Shown piece by piece: positions 38,001 to 46,100 of a stretch of 64,000 nt of DNA; the stretch's first letter is position 1, and each line of letters opens with the position of its first letter. The notes under the pieces are model-generated. The model was given only the letters and a program-made list of their open reading frames with translations. It was not told the origin of the DNA and ran no database searches. A program made the position numbers and the translations under genes. This DNA is from Beroe forskalii. Taxonomy: Eukaryota; Ctenophora; Nuda; Beroida; Beroidae. The stretch lies in contig WFMF01000294.1 in NCBI GenBank assembly GCA_011033025.1, forward strand, positions 158,653-222,652, in the 5' to 3' direction.

Positions 38001-39533
38001 AGCTATTATCTACCAAAACATAATTTTGACTACCAAGTCTGTGCATATAACTTAACAATCAAATCCTTTGTTTTGTTGCCTATTTTGCTGGAAAATGCTC
38101 TAAACACCTTCATTTTCCAAAATTTCTCGGGGCTCAATGGCTCTGCCTGGGGGTTTGAACCCCAGCCTTCGCGCCGGCACTGAAATTCTCTGCTACCATT
38201 TCACCATTCCCCTTCTGAAAAGGTTGGCATGAGGAATGATAGCCGTTGGTGAATGCTTGAAATATGCGGAATGGATCATGTTCATGCTCTACAAAAGAAC
38301 ACAATTATCACTAAAACAGCAAGAAAAAAACATATTACGTTTATATCATTGATTACAAATAATATAAATTCGATAGGAAAATCTGGCTCAGATTTATTGA
38401 AAATGAAATTTCCTAAGTATGCAGTTACTTACAGTTATACAGAATAAACCAGAGATTGTGGATGGTAATGAACCCACAAATTACTTACCATGTTAACAGC
38501 CTCAGGGTATACAGCCTCAGTGATTACACCTCTCTGGTGGGTGACAAAGTCTACTAATTCATTGAGTGCTGCTCGTTTAATTTCCTTCCATTTGAGGTCG
38601 CTTAGGGGGTCTACAGCAAAGTCAAATATAGTGCAACATTGCCGTAGTTTCTGGATGAAAAGTTCTTCCCGTTCCACTCCTGATGAGTCTGAAGAATGGA
38701 AATACCTTGTCATAAAACATAATTTAAAGGTTTGAATATGTTCATACGTAATTTGGTGAAAGTGAGATGTAGTGAAACTTCATTAAACCAACAGCTCTAA
38801 AAGTGAAATGACTACAGCAATTTATTATTTTATTATTCATTACCTTTTAATAATGGCAATTTCTGAAGTTCCCGGTCTTGACTGACTCTGAACCTTGAAG
38901 AATGATTTTTATTGTCCTTCTTTTTCCCAAGAGGAGTTATTTTGACTTTATTAAATAACGCTGCAGTAGGGGGACCAGAGTTCTTTTTCTGAAAAGTTAA
39001 ACTATTAAAGAACAAACACTGAAGTACATCCATGAAATTTAGGGTGACTTCATTACAACTTTTTATGTCTACAAACAGGATTGGATTGAAGAATATTCAT
39101 CAAAATAAACAATTTATAGATAACTAATCATGAAAATTTACTTACATCCTCACCATCTTTTTTACCACTTCCCTGGAAAATTAATGAATTGACCATTACA
39201 ATAAAATCATAGATACATAATATATAAAATGTTTGTTAAAAAAGATTAGAAGTGAAATATAAGATTCAACAACTTTTACAAGAATGCATGGTATTGATTT
39301 CTGGGTAGAAGTAATTCTGCATATTGCCCTGCTCTGCCCAGTATTCTTGCTAAACAATTTAGCAAGTACAAGGGCTAGAATTAATTAATTCAGCACAACA
39401 CCAAACACACACATAGTTCTAAGGCAGGGCTTCATCCAGGAAGGATCTTATTCTGATGGGAAAATGATCTATCCCATTTGTTCATAATAATAATAATACC
39501 AACCTTGTCCTTCTTAGAGCTGGTTTTAGGCAT
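10872..39533 (-). CDS. PPP2R5: PP2A regulatory subunit B56 (PPP2R5 family), whole gene span
   Basis: Eleven minus-strand exons joined by GT-AG introns encode a B56 (B', PR61) regulatory subunit, the HEAT-repeat scaffold partner that directs protein phosphatase 2A to substrates. Coding exons in order are 39533-39504, 39172-39146, 38988-38844, 38688-38489, 37059-36949, 34860-34637, 30838-30779, [missing exon], 12574-12470, 12218-12099, 11735-11604 or 11608, 11485-11174 and 11006-10872. Family hallmarks include [61 protein letters not shown] and [13 protein letters not shown]. The exon that should encode the I-N-G-F to H-P-Q stretch was not found between 30779 and 12574. The N-terminus is short and Lys-rich ([10 protein letters not shown]) as in B56 delta/gamma-like proteins. 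The stop codon is unresolved: the frame could splice at 10872 to an unseen exon. Identification is secure; subtype is not. Confidence 0.93.
11174..11485 (-). CDS. PPP2R5: B56 exon: [18 protein letters not shown] region and acidic linker
   Basis: 312 nt, 104 codons, acceptor TTTTACAAG and donor GTGAGT. It starts [18 protein letters not shown], the near-invariant last HEAT-repeat segment of B56, followed by [13 protein letters not shown], then a variable acidic linker ([10 protein letters not shown]) typical of the divergent C-terminal region. Confidence 0.9.
11604..11735 (-). CDS. PPP2R5: B56 exon: [15 protein letters not shown] region
   Basis: Acceptor TGTTCAG, then [20 protein letters not shown] through [19 protein letters not shown], a near-identical match to the family. 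The 3' boundary is ambiguous. The expected donor AACAA|GTTAGT (exon end 11608) leaves two bases, but the next exon begins in phase 0 and would shift frame. A weaker donor at TTA|GTTTTT (exon end 11604) keeps the frame and adds one Leu after NK. Confidence 0.85.
12099..12218 (-). CDS. PPP2R5: B56 exon: [16 protein letters not shown] region
   Basis: Exactly 40 codons between acceptor CCGACAG and donor [25 protein letters not shown] and so on to CVSSPHFQ. Phase 0 on both sides, as the neighbouring exons require. Confidence 0.95.
12470..12574 (-). CDS. PPP2R5: B56 exon: [12 protein letters not shown] region
   Basis: 35 codons, acceptor ATTTCAG and donor [19 protein letters not shown] through [13 protein letters not shown]. 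It follows directly on the HPQ-ending segment in the family, which is the part not located here. Confidence 0.95.
14360..14660. repeat. Direct duplication with degenerate TATCACTT repeats
   Basis: GCTACCTCTAACAC-GGATGGCATT at about 14369 and again at about 14529, each followed by TATCACTT-type repeats and a CACTTACCAGTGAA segment. This looks like a local tandem duplication of about 160 bp. Confidence 0.6.
19519..19561. repeat. Complete 43-bp CRE-bounded repeat
   Basis: TGACGTCATTATCAGGGC at the left and GAGTTGATGACGTCAT at the right: both ends carry TGACGTCA in an inverted arrangement. This is the clearest complete copy; 34018-34059 and 33415-33455 are similar. Confidence 0.65.
19753..20197. 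mobile_element. hAT-like non-autonomous element (445 bp)
   Basis: Termini CAGGCCCGTA...CTGGCTACGGGCCTG are imperfect inverted repeats beginning with CAGG, and the element is flanked by 8-bp direct repeats with one mismatch (GTGTCCGG at 19745-19752, GTTTCCGG at 20198-20205). An 8-bp duplication and CAGG ends are the hAT signature. The interior has a G/C-rich palindromic block (GGGGGCTCCGCCCC, GGGGGCTGCGCCCC). Confidence 0.75.
20198..21580. other. B56 intron, no feature recognised
   Basis: No supported gene. The 129-codon minus-strand frame at 20853-21242 has no family resemblance and no obvious splice context. Confidence 0.4.
22573..22665. repeat. Degenerate CCCTAA/CCCTAACCATGA tract
   Basis: About ten CCCTAA or CCTGACCCTAA units over 93 bases, inside the Helitron-like element. 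The sense resembles telomere repeats, but interspersed CATGA and TCCTG units argue for a diverged minisatellite. Confidence 0.55.
23064..23777. mobile_element. Palindromic element nested in the Helitron
   Basis: Ends GGATCCTCCACGAAC and TTTCGTGGAGGAGCTCC form an inverted repeat, and the interior has many CTTAAGAAG-type motifs in both orientations. No coding capacity. It is the third level of nesting (fold-back 2, Helitron-like, this). Confidence 0.6.
26780..27012 (-). repeat. Tandem ~60-bp units carrying CAG|GTAAGA donors
   Basis: Four units share GTTGCCATGACA-CATGTCTTATTTTCTTACCTG on the plus strand. On the minus strand three of them read CCACAG|GTAAGAAAATAAG or close to it, a strong 5' splice consensus in the B56 transcription direction. 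One copy reads GTCTACCATCCACAG|GTAAG, which would encode V-Y-H-P-Q, the expected end of the B56 exon that I could not find. The array abuts the left end of fold-back 3. Confidence 0.7.
27072..30495. mobile_element. Fold-back element 3
   Basis: TAATCCACCC at 27072 pairs with its complement ending at 30495. Arms run about 27072-28150 and 28740-30495 and contain tandem subrepeats of about 172 bp (TATTGGTATCTTGGCTCAGG, GAAGTTATGGGCCAAAAACC, ATTATTTGGGCTAT). The right arm is longer because a 344-bp dimer is repeated. The outer arm holds CCCATGGGGGCGGTGG followed by GGCCACGCC, echoing the other two fold-backs. Short frames throughout are subrepeat translations, not genes. The loop of about 0.6 kb shows nothing recognisable. 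Confidence 0.85.
30779..30838 (-). CDS. PPP2R5: B56 exon: [16 protein letters not shown]
   Basis: A 60-nt exon between acceptor TTTTCTCAG and donor GTTGGT. It contributes one base to finish the Gln codon begun at 34637, then [19 protein letters not shown], then AG of a split codon. It matches the family's [19 protein letters not shown] segment. Too short for an ORF scan but unmistakable and phase-consistent upstream. Confidence 0.92.
31790..31966. mobile_element. hAT-like MITE (177 bp)
   Basis: Inverted ends CTCGGGCGTAGCCAG...CTGGCTACGCCCCTG, flanked by a perfect 8-bp duplication TCAGTAGG (31782-31789 and 31967-31974). It belongs to the same terminal family as 19753-20197. Confidence 0.85.
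31975..34636. other. B56 intron; dispersed CRE repeats, no exon
   Basis: No coding exon recognised. Contains copies of the TGACGTCA-bounded short repeat at 32907, 33415-33455 and 34018-34059, with decayed copies near 33630 and 33826, and a CCTA-rich microsatellite around 33200-33290. Confidence 0.5.
34637..34860 (-). CDS. PPP2R5: B56 exon: [15 protein letters not shown] to INNIFY
   Basis: 224 nt, acceptor CCTCCTCAG and donor GTGAGT. Encodes [51 protein letters not shown] and IFY plus two bases: the most conserved HEAT-repeat core of B56. The acceptor side is bordered by a GA-rich array that includes copies of the exon edge. Confidence 0.96.
34862..35190. repeat. GA-rich degenerate array with exon-edge copies
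   Basis: Runs of GAGGGGTTAGA-type units. ACTAACTGAGGAGGGA at 34966 copies the real acceptor junction at 34857. AGGAAGCGCAGGAAGAACTC at 34990 copies the first coding bases of the neighbouring B56 exon with one or two changes. Confidence 0.7.
36590..36720. repeat. CAGATGACATT imperfect tandem repeat
   Basis: Five or so copies of CAGATGACA(C/T)T with 10-25 bp spacing, in the B56 intron beside the donor-duplication region. Confidence 0.5.
36811..36948 (-). repeat. Duplicated B56 exon end plus 5' splice site (decoys)
   Basis: The plus-strand string TGTAAGTGTGGCCAGGCTGC (minus strand: exon end and donor) occurs at 36814, 36877 and 36950. The last is the real exon edge at 36949; the other two lie in the intron, each with a GTACCT donor at exon-equivalent ends 36813 and 36876. 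They sit among many short CTGTAAGTAC repeats. Confidence 0.88.
36949..37059 (-). CDS. PPP2R5: B56 exon: [12 protein letters not shown] to AAWPHLQ
   Basis: 37 codons, acceptor CCCCTCAG and donor [25 protein letters not shown], then [17 protein letters not shown]: the acidic loop and helix typical of B56. Phase 0 on both sides. Its last 24 bases are duplicated twice downstream in the intron. Confidence 0.95.
37404..38216. mobile_element. Composite insertion with hAT-type left end and tRNA-like right end
   Basis: Starts CAGGGGCGTAGCCAGG, like the two hAT-like elements, but the right end does not show the complementary terminus. The segment is flanked by a roughly 29-bp imperfect direct repeat (AAAAGGTTGGCATGAG... 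at 37375 and 38217). Either a SINE-type insertion with a long target duplication or two overlapping events. Confidence 0.45.
38140..38216 (-). ncRNA. tRNA-derived Pol III promoter-like head (SINE-like)
   Basis: On the minus strand TGGTGAAATGGTAGCAG fits the A-box consensus TRGYNNANNGG, and GGGGTTCAAACCCC about 35 bases on is close to the B-box GGTTCGANTCC. No complete cloverleaf is evident, so this is more likely a SINE head than a working tRNA gene. Confidence 0.4.
38489..38688 (-). CDS. PPP2R5: B56 exon: [17 protein letters not shown]
   Basis: 200 nt from acceptor TTCTTCAG to donor GTAAGT. Two bases finish an Asp codon, then [37 protein letters not shown] and [13 protein letters not shown]. 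All family signature positions are present. Confidence 0.96.
38844..38988 (-). CDS. PPP2R5: B56 exon: [19 protein letters not shown]
   Basis: 145 nt, acceptor CTTTTCAG, donor [23 protein letters not shown], then [19 protein letters not shown], equivalent to the SSSRFNLSKNRELQKLP segment of animal B56 proteins; the Lys-rich stretch before it is variable in the family. Confidence 0.93.
39146..39172 (-). CDS. PPP2R5: B56 micro-exon GSGKKDGED
   Basis: A 27-nt in-frame exon between TTTTCCAG and GTAAGT. Encodes only GSGKKDGED, low complexity like the rest of the N-terminus. Being a multiple of three, it could be skipped without changing frame. Confidence 0.75.
39504..39533 (-). CDS. PPP2R5: B56 first coding exon ([10 protein letters not shown])
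   Basis: ATG at 39533-39531, then [10 protein letters not shown] and the donor GTTGGT; phase 0 to the next exon. An AG lies immediately upstream (TCCTAG|CATG), so a 5' leader exon is expected. The start is supported by the phase continuing correctly through three exons. Confidence 0.75.
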
Positions 39534-39606
39534 GCTAGGATTGGAGATCTTATTTATTTCTTTTCATTCCCCCTTCATCCTAGTTGAATGTTACATTTTC
39601 AAACTA

Positions 39607-39786
39607 GGGGGGGGGGGGGAATTTACATAAGCAAATTTTTGTTTTTCATAGCCCTGATTTTCACTTTTTTGCATAAACTTCCTTTCAATGTTCAAATTTA
39701 AAAAAAATCCTAGGTAGGGCCAAGGCCCCCACTAAGATTTTTCTAGGGGGGGGGGGGCCTTTTGAAAACTAGGGGGGGCGTGGTCC
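39607..39786. other. Poly-G rich segment
   Basis: Runs of 12 or more G at about 39607 and 39747, plus shorter ones, with G-rich text resembling GGCCAAGGCCCCCAC. Possible G-quadruplex or remnant of a CAGGGG-type element. Similar runs occur at 805, 850, 19772 and 30898. Confidence 0.4.
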
Positions 39787-40713
39787 CATGCTTGAAGAAA
39801 GATTTCTTTTTAATTCAAATATGTTTTAACCCTGATTTTCAGGAGAAGCATCCATCCACTGGTCCTCTACTTCTCTTCACTAAGTTTGTTGCTTAATTTC
39901 TTGATGCTTGGAGTACAAACAAAGACCAAAGAGCAAGTTTCAGTTACCTTCAGGCAGGTAGTGCTATACCCTGGTACCAGGGCCGGGGGTGACTGCTGGG
40001 AGGCCTACCTCATAAAAAAGTTCTCGCAATTTAAACTGAAGATGTCTGCACACCACTCATCTTGGTGTGACTCACTTGGATCCTACTGCTCTCCACTTTG
40101 CATTATCTAAAGGGATCATGTTGGTGTTCAAGTATGGAGTTGGAGAAAAGTCTTGCAGATTGATGTCTTGAAGAAAGATTTCCTTTTAATTGAAATGAAA
40201 ATTTGATGAGAAATTAATTTCTTTCTCTAAATTATTTTTCTCTACTTATGACAATCAAATCTGAAGATTTCAATCTCTATGGCTGGGAGCCCACTGAGAA
40301 TGTAGCTATGAAGATCACAGGGCAGCAGGGGATTGTAGTGTGCTGAGGTTAATTCATGACTTGGCATGGCAGTAGATACTCCTGGAAGAGATAAGTAGTG
40401 TGTATGCATTGGTTCATGAGAAATATTCATGGAGCATTCACCACATGGAGTGACCTATTTTTCAAAATTTGCTCTGAACATAGAATCCCCACTAGAATTG
40501 GAAACATGTAGTAGGTGGCTGGAATACTACCAACTGTCTAAGTTGAAAACACCCCCTCTGTTCCACTCAGCCATCTGGGATCCAACCTGAGTGGATTACT
40601 TAGACAAACCCTTACCTAGATGGGAAAAGATGGGAAAAGATGTGGAAAGCAGGAATAGAAGTGATTGAAGTGTAGGAAGGTTGACAAGGCTCACTGACTA
40701 TTGATCTTCTTAC

Positions 40714-40738
40714 CTGTCCTCTTGCACTTGAGGGACAT
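40714..40738 (-). CDS. Possible 5' leader exon of B56 with upstream ATG
   Basis: On the minus strand ATGTCCCTCAAGTGCAAGAG is followed by a strong donor ACAG|GTAAGA. If joined to the acceptor at 39534, this ATG would read out of frame with the B56 start, so it would be an overlapping upstream ORF within a leader rather than a B56 N-terminus. Could also belong to another transcript. Confidence 0.3.
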
Positions 40739-41004
40739 TTTTAAACTTTACAACACTACTTTATACAATCAAATTTGAGGAACCCATGTTGTGAGGATTG
40801 TTGTGGTGAACGGTTGGGGCTATACAGCGACAAAACAGACTGTTGTATAGCCTTCGCTGTCATAGCTCTCTGATCAATCTGGTGGGAGTGCATTGGGCGC
40901 CAGTGTAAGAGCAGTTTGAGTACTGCCCTCCCTTCCTCAAGTTTGCTATTTTCAGATTATATTGCGTGGGAGAGCTGCTCATTGTCAACATAGTGTAAAG
41001 CATC

Positions 41005-43143
41005 ATGGACAATGATTCATCAGAAAAATCCCTCAATCATCCTCATGTAGTAAGTGGCTCATGTCAAAGATGCTGTTTCAATGGAGATATTGTGAATGAA
41101 ATTGTATGTTGTTCTCTCTGTTATGAACCATTTCATGCTCTTTGTAGGGACAAAAGAGGTAGTTATACAACCACATCTATTTTCTCAAAGTCTTTCTTTG
41201 AACAATTCCAATCCCTGTCTGCCCATTATGGACCTAATAAGGATCGCTGGGGTCAGATAATCTTCATTTGTGACTCCTGCAATACAAAGTATTCAAATGG
41301 TACTGACCAGTACTTCCCTAAGATCAGTCTTGAAAATAGTCAAGAGGTAGTTGTGGATAGGTGTACCTCTCCTGTTAATACACTAAAAACTGCTACCCCA
41401 TCTTCAATTGAAATTAGCTCACATGGGACTCAGACTTTGGTATCTGGGAACTATGTCAATGGATTTGACTCAGATTCAGAATCCAGTAAATTATCTGAGG
41501 ATAGACTTGATGACCATTTTATTGAGGAAGGTAATTCAATTTTGAATGATGTCAAATCTTTGCTCAAAATCAATCACCAGATTCTTTCTAGCATTGAATC
41601 ATTGAAGGAACAATCAGATACAACCAAAGAAATAATCTGTGAACAAATTTCTGGCATTGAAAATACCTTGAAGGAAACATTTCAAAGTCCAACTGGAATT
41701 ATTGACTCAGAAAAGCTCACCAAATCAATCACAGATCAGCTGAACTATCCAACCATTATCAATAATATTCAGAGTAACTCTGAAAATGTCCAGCAAATCA
41801 AAAATGACTCAGGTTTCAACCCTTTGTTACAAAAATGTAAACCATACACTGCCATACATAATGAGTTTCTTGACGAATCTTTGACAAATTCTTTAAATGG
41901 TTTCTTAAGCAGATGTGAAGGATTCAAAACTGTCAAATCCAATGGCAATAAAAGCAGTAGAGATGTTCTCTATTTTGGTGAATTTTCCTATAGATATGGT
42001 GCCACAACCCATGAAGCAAAAGAAATACCTACTGAAGTCCAGGCTGTAATAACACAGATAAATGCTTTATACCCCCAAATGATGCTTAACTCTTGTTTAA
42101 TTACCCGTTACAACTCAGGGAAAAATGTATGTCCCCTCCATAGCGACAATGAGGCATTTATTGGTCCCAAATCAAGTATTTTCACCCTGTCCATTGGCTG
42201 TAAACGTGACATGAATTTCATTTCCAAAGATGGGATTAATTCATCATCTATTGAGCTAGCTAATAACAGCCTATTATCTTTCACCAGAGCTTCCCAAGAA
42301 ACCTGGCAGCATGAAATTCTACCCTGTAATAGTGAAACCACACGCTACAGCCTCACATTCAGATTGCTTGCTCCTTACTATCTCAATAGCACCATGATAG
42401 TAGGTGATTCCAACACTGATCATATCAATTTTGGTAGTGGGAGAAATAAACTTGGAGTGTGGCTTCCAGGTGAGCGACTTAAAGCAGGACGTATTGCAAA
42501 CATTCCTAATCCTTCCCAACTACATACCCCTTTCAGAAACATGGTCATTCATTGTGGAGTTAATGACCTCAGAGCCCAAAATCATCTCCCTATTCCAGTT
42601 TTAGCAAAAAACTTGAATGACAAATGTAGTGCTCTAGCAAATGCATTCCCCAAGATGAAAATCCACCTAAGTCATATTCTTCCTACTAAGAATGCAGGTC
42701 TCAATGCCATGGCCAATGAATTAAATAGATTCATCAATGGCATTGCTGAGCTATATCCTAATGTGACTGTTATTCCACATACAAATATGACAGATCATAA
42801 TGGTAGGCTTGATGTTAACTTAGGCAGACATATTGCTGATGGTACACCACTTCATCATGACCCTGTGCATTTGGGATCCAAGGGTATTGCCCTATTTTGT
42901 TTAAACATTAAGAAGAGCATCATTAATAAGAAGAAAACTTCTGGACGTATAGAAGTCCACTCTCCTCCAACTACTAACACACAACACCCTTACTGGTTCC
43001 CAAATCAGAACTACAGACCAAGCCTCAGAGCTCCAATCCCAACAAATAACCCTTGGACAGGAGACCACAGCTGGAATTTTGATGCAAGACCAACTCAACC
43101 CTTCTCTGCCCATAACTTTAATAATGATGGATATCAATCATAG
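41005..43143 (+). CDS. LINE ORF1: PHD-like finger + AlkB-type dioxygenase + SGNH hydrolase
   Basis: 712 residues. Domain 1 (about 20-92) is a C4HC3 PHD-like finger: C20-C23, C36-C39, H44-C47, C89-C92. Residues about 170-230 look like a coiled coil. Domain 2 (about 280-455) matches the AlkB 2-oxoglutarate/Fe(II) dioxygenase fold: TRYNSGKNVCPLHSDNE gives iron ligands H379 and D381, H436 is the third ligand, and R-Y-S-L-T-F-R (447-453) is the RxNxTxR 2OG-binding motif with Ser for Asn. Domain 3 (about 463-635) is an SGNH/GDSL hydrolase: GDSN with nucleophile S469, HCGVND for block III, and DPVH with D619 and H622. Known AlkB proteins repair alkylated nucleic acids; known CR1-group ORF1 esterases have uncertain roles. 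A role in RNA or cDNA repair or RNP transport is inference. All catalytic residues are present. It overlaps ORF2. Confidence 0.92.
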   Translation: MDNDSSEKSLNHPHVVSGSCQRCCFNGDIVNEIVCCSLCYEPFHALCRDKRGSYTTTSIFSKSFFEQFQSLSAHYGPNKDRWGQIIFICDSCNTKYSNGTDQYFPKISLENSQEVVVDRCTSPVNTLKTATPSSIEISSHGTQTLVSGNYVNGFDSDSESSKLSEDRLDDHFIEEGNSILNDVKSLLKINHQILSSIESLKEQSDTTKEIICEQISGIENTLKETFQSPTGIIDSEKLTKSITDQLNYPTIINNIQSNSENVQQIKNDSGFNPLLQKCKPYTAIHNEFLDESLTNSLNGFLSRCEGFKTVKSNGNKSSRDVLYFGEFSYRYGATTHEAKEIPTEVQAVITQINALYPQMMLNSCLITRYNSGKNVCPLHSDNEAFIGPKSSIFTLSIGCKRDMNFISKDGINSSSIELANNSLLSFTRASQETWQHEILPCNSETTRYSLTFRLLAPYYLNSTMIVGDSNTDHINFGSGRNKLGVWLPGERLKAGRIANIPNPSQLHTPFRNMVIHCGVNDLRAQNHLPIPVLAKNLNDKCSALANAFPKMKIHLSHILPTKNAGLNAMANELNRFINGIAELYPNVTVIPHTNMTDHNGRLDVNLGRHIADGTPLHHDPVHLGSKGIALFCLNIKKSIINKKKTSGRIEVHSPPTTNTQHPYWFPNQNYRPSLRAPIPTNNPWTGDHSWNFDARPTQPFSAHNFNNDGYQS

Positions 43144-46100
43144 AAGAGAGACTTGTCAGATATGTTCAAAACAAATATATTTTCACCATAGAGTACTGAT
43201 ATGTAATTTTTGTTCTGAAATTGTGCATAATAAATGTGGCAAACACAACTTTACATATCTTCAAATCAATGATCAGTGGTCCTGTAACAAATGTACTCAA
43301 AAAAGTAGCAACAAATATCAACCCTTTGAGTCTATATGTTATAACAAATACATATCTGAAGATCCTGAAGCACATGAAGGAATTGAGAAAATCAAAGCTT
43401 GTCTTTCTAATTGTGAAGTCATTCCCAAGAAAAAACTCAGTGAACACTGTTTTGGTTTCCAAAATACACCATTATCAATTTTCAGCAATAATATAGATGG
43501 TATGTCACAAAATTTTGATCCCTTACATGCTCAATTATCAACAATTTGCAACAAATTTGACTTCATAGCACTATCTGAAACAAACATACATGAAGAACAT
43601 AAAAGTCTTTACCAAATACCTGGATACATATCTCATTTTAGCTCAAAGTTTCTAGACAAGCATAAAGGGAGTGGGTTAGGTATTTATTACAATGAAAACT
43701 TCACAGTTGAACCTATAAATAACTTAGAAATTTGTACTTCAGACATTGAATCTTTATTTATCAAAATTTGTAATGATGATCAACCCCTTGTCTTTGGAGT
43801 TATATATAGACCACCTAGTGGGAACATAGCAAATTATTTTACCAATCTTGAACAAATCCTGAATCAAGTATCCTCTTTCCAAAATACAATTATTTGTGGC
43901 GACTTTAACATAAACTTACTGAAAAATGATTCAAAGAAGACCAAGTTTGAAAATGTTCTGTTTGGTAATTGCTTCACCCCTACTATTTCTTTACCAACTC
44001 ATGAAAAACCAGGCTGTGAGGCATCCTGTATAGATAATATTTTAGTCTCCAACATTGATAATGTCATAAGTACTGGTGTAATACATGAAATTAAAGTATC
44101 TCATCACAGCCCTAATGTTTGCTTCTATGATTTTCAGATTGATGGTGAGGATGAGCTTAAATCTTCACCTCAATTTGACTATTGTGAAAGTAACATCATT
44201 GAGTTCAATGACAAGCTCCTCAAAAAACTAACCTTAGATGAATATGCTACTGATGAAGAAGGATTTAATCAATTTGCTAAATGTGTACATAGTACAATGG
44301 ATGAATGCTTTAGAGTTGACTCGTCACTAGTACAAAAAACAAAGCGGAACAGATTAAGCAATCCTTGGATAACCAATGGTCTGATCAAATCAATCAATTT
44401 TAAAAATTTCATATATGAGAAATGGAAACGGAGTAAAAATAAGAAAAACAAACATGGTAATCAAGAAATTTATGAAAAGTACAAGAAGTACAGAAAACGG
44501 CTAACTAGTCTCATAAAAAAGGCAAAGAATAAATTTTATTCTGACAAGTTTGATATGTGTAAAGGTAATGGCAAGAAAACATGGGATTTGATTAATGAGT
44601 TAAGGGGTAAATGTAGAAACAAATCAAAATCATCCTTTATCATAAATGGTACACTAATTAAGGAAAGGAGAGTAATAGCTAATGAATTTAACAAGTACTT
44701 TACATCAGTTGCCTCTATTCTTAATGAAACAGCCTCTATAACTATGCATGGAAACATTCCAATCAACTCTTTGCCTGATTTTACTCATTACTTGGGAAGA
44801 AGAATTAGTGACTCTATGTTTTTTGAACCCTGTACAGAAGAAGAGCTAAGTAAAATTATTCAAAACCTTGAAAACAATAAAGCCAGTGATATCCCTGCCA
44901 GAGTTCTAAAAAGTTGTTCTAGTACCCTTATCCCATATCTAACTAACTTTTACAACTCCTTTATTGATTTAGGAATCTTTCCAGACTGCCTTAAAATTGG
45001 ACAGATAACACCAATCTTCAAGAAAGGTAACCCACAACTACTACAGAACTATAGACCAGTCTCTACCCTTCCATGCTTTGGAAAATTATTTGAAAAGGTC
45101 ATATACACTCGTTTATACAACTTCTGTATCTCCAAGAATATATTGTATGAAAATCAGTATGGCTTCAGGAGTTACCACTCAACATCTAATGCTATAAACT
45201 ACTCAGTTGATAAAATCATATGCAATGTAGAGAATAAAAATCATGTCTTAGGGATTTTTATAGACTTAAGTAAAGCCTTTGATACAATAAGTCATGATAA
45301 ACTACTACATAAGCTTGAGCATTATGGTATCAGGGGGAAACCAAATGCTCTTTTGGAGAGTTACATATCGAATAGACAGCAGTTAACCCAATTCAATGGA
45401 TATAAATCAAACATGGACTCTGTTAAATTTGGAGTGCCCCAAGGCTCTGTCTTGGGTCCCCTCCTATTCTTAATTTATATTAATGACATCACAAATAGTT
45501 CAAAACTTGGCCACTATGTTATGTTTGCTGATGATACAAATATATTTGTAGTAGGTAGCACAGAGAATGAAGTATATAATAAAGCTAACCGTTTGCTAAG
45601 ATCACTTAATCTTTACATGCTTAGCAATCAACTGCATATCAATAATGAAAAATGTGTCTACATGCATTTTAGGCCTCAGTTGAATAATGTCGAAAGACTC
45701 AACTGTGCACGTACTAGGATTGTTGGAAGTGAGCACCAACTCTTCTTGAATAATAGTAAGATTAGGAAAACAAATGCTGCAAGATTCCTTGGAATCATAA
45801 TTGATGACAATCTAAAATGGGATATGCATCTGGAGCACCTTGAACAAAAACTTAATAGTGCTATAATAACAATAAAGAGAATTAAGAAATTTATACCTAA
45901 TGAGCATTACATCAAGATATATCATAGCCTTTTTGCTTCTCACCTTTCTTATGGTATATCAGCATGGGGGTCTTCATCCAAATCAAAACTAGACAGGATA
46001 TTCTGTATCCAAAAAAGGTGTATTCGTCTACTCTTTGGCAACAAACTCAATTTTGATCATGCAGAATTTTACAGAACATGTGCTAGAGTAAGAACAATTG

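Noticed and set aside
43079-43123. Initiation of LINE ORF2 at the first in-frame ATG
   Set aside because: Possible, but it lies well inside ORF1; the tandem ATG at 43124/43127 just before the ORF1 stop is a more natural start, and the Cys finger begins after it.
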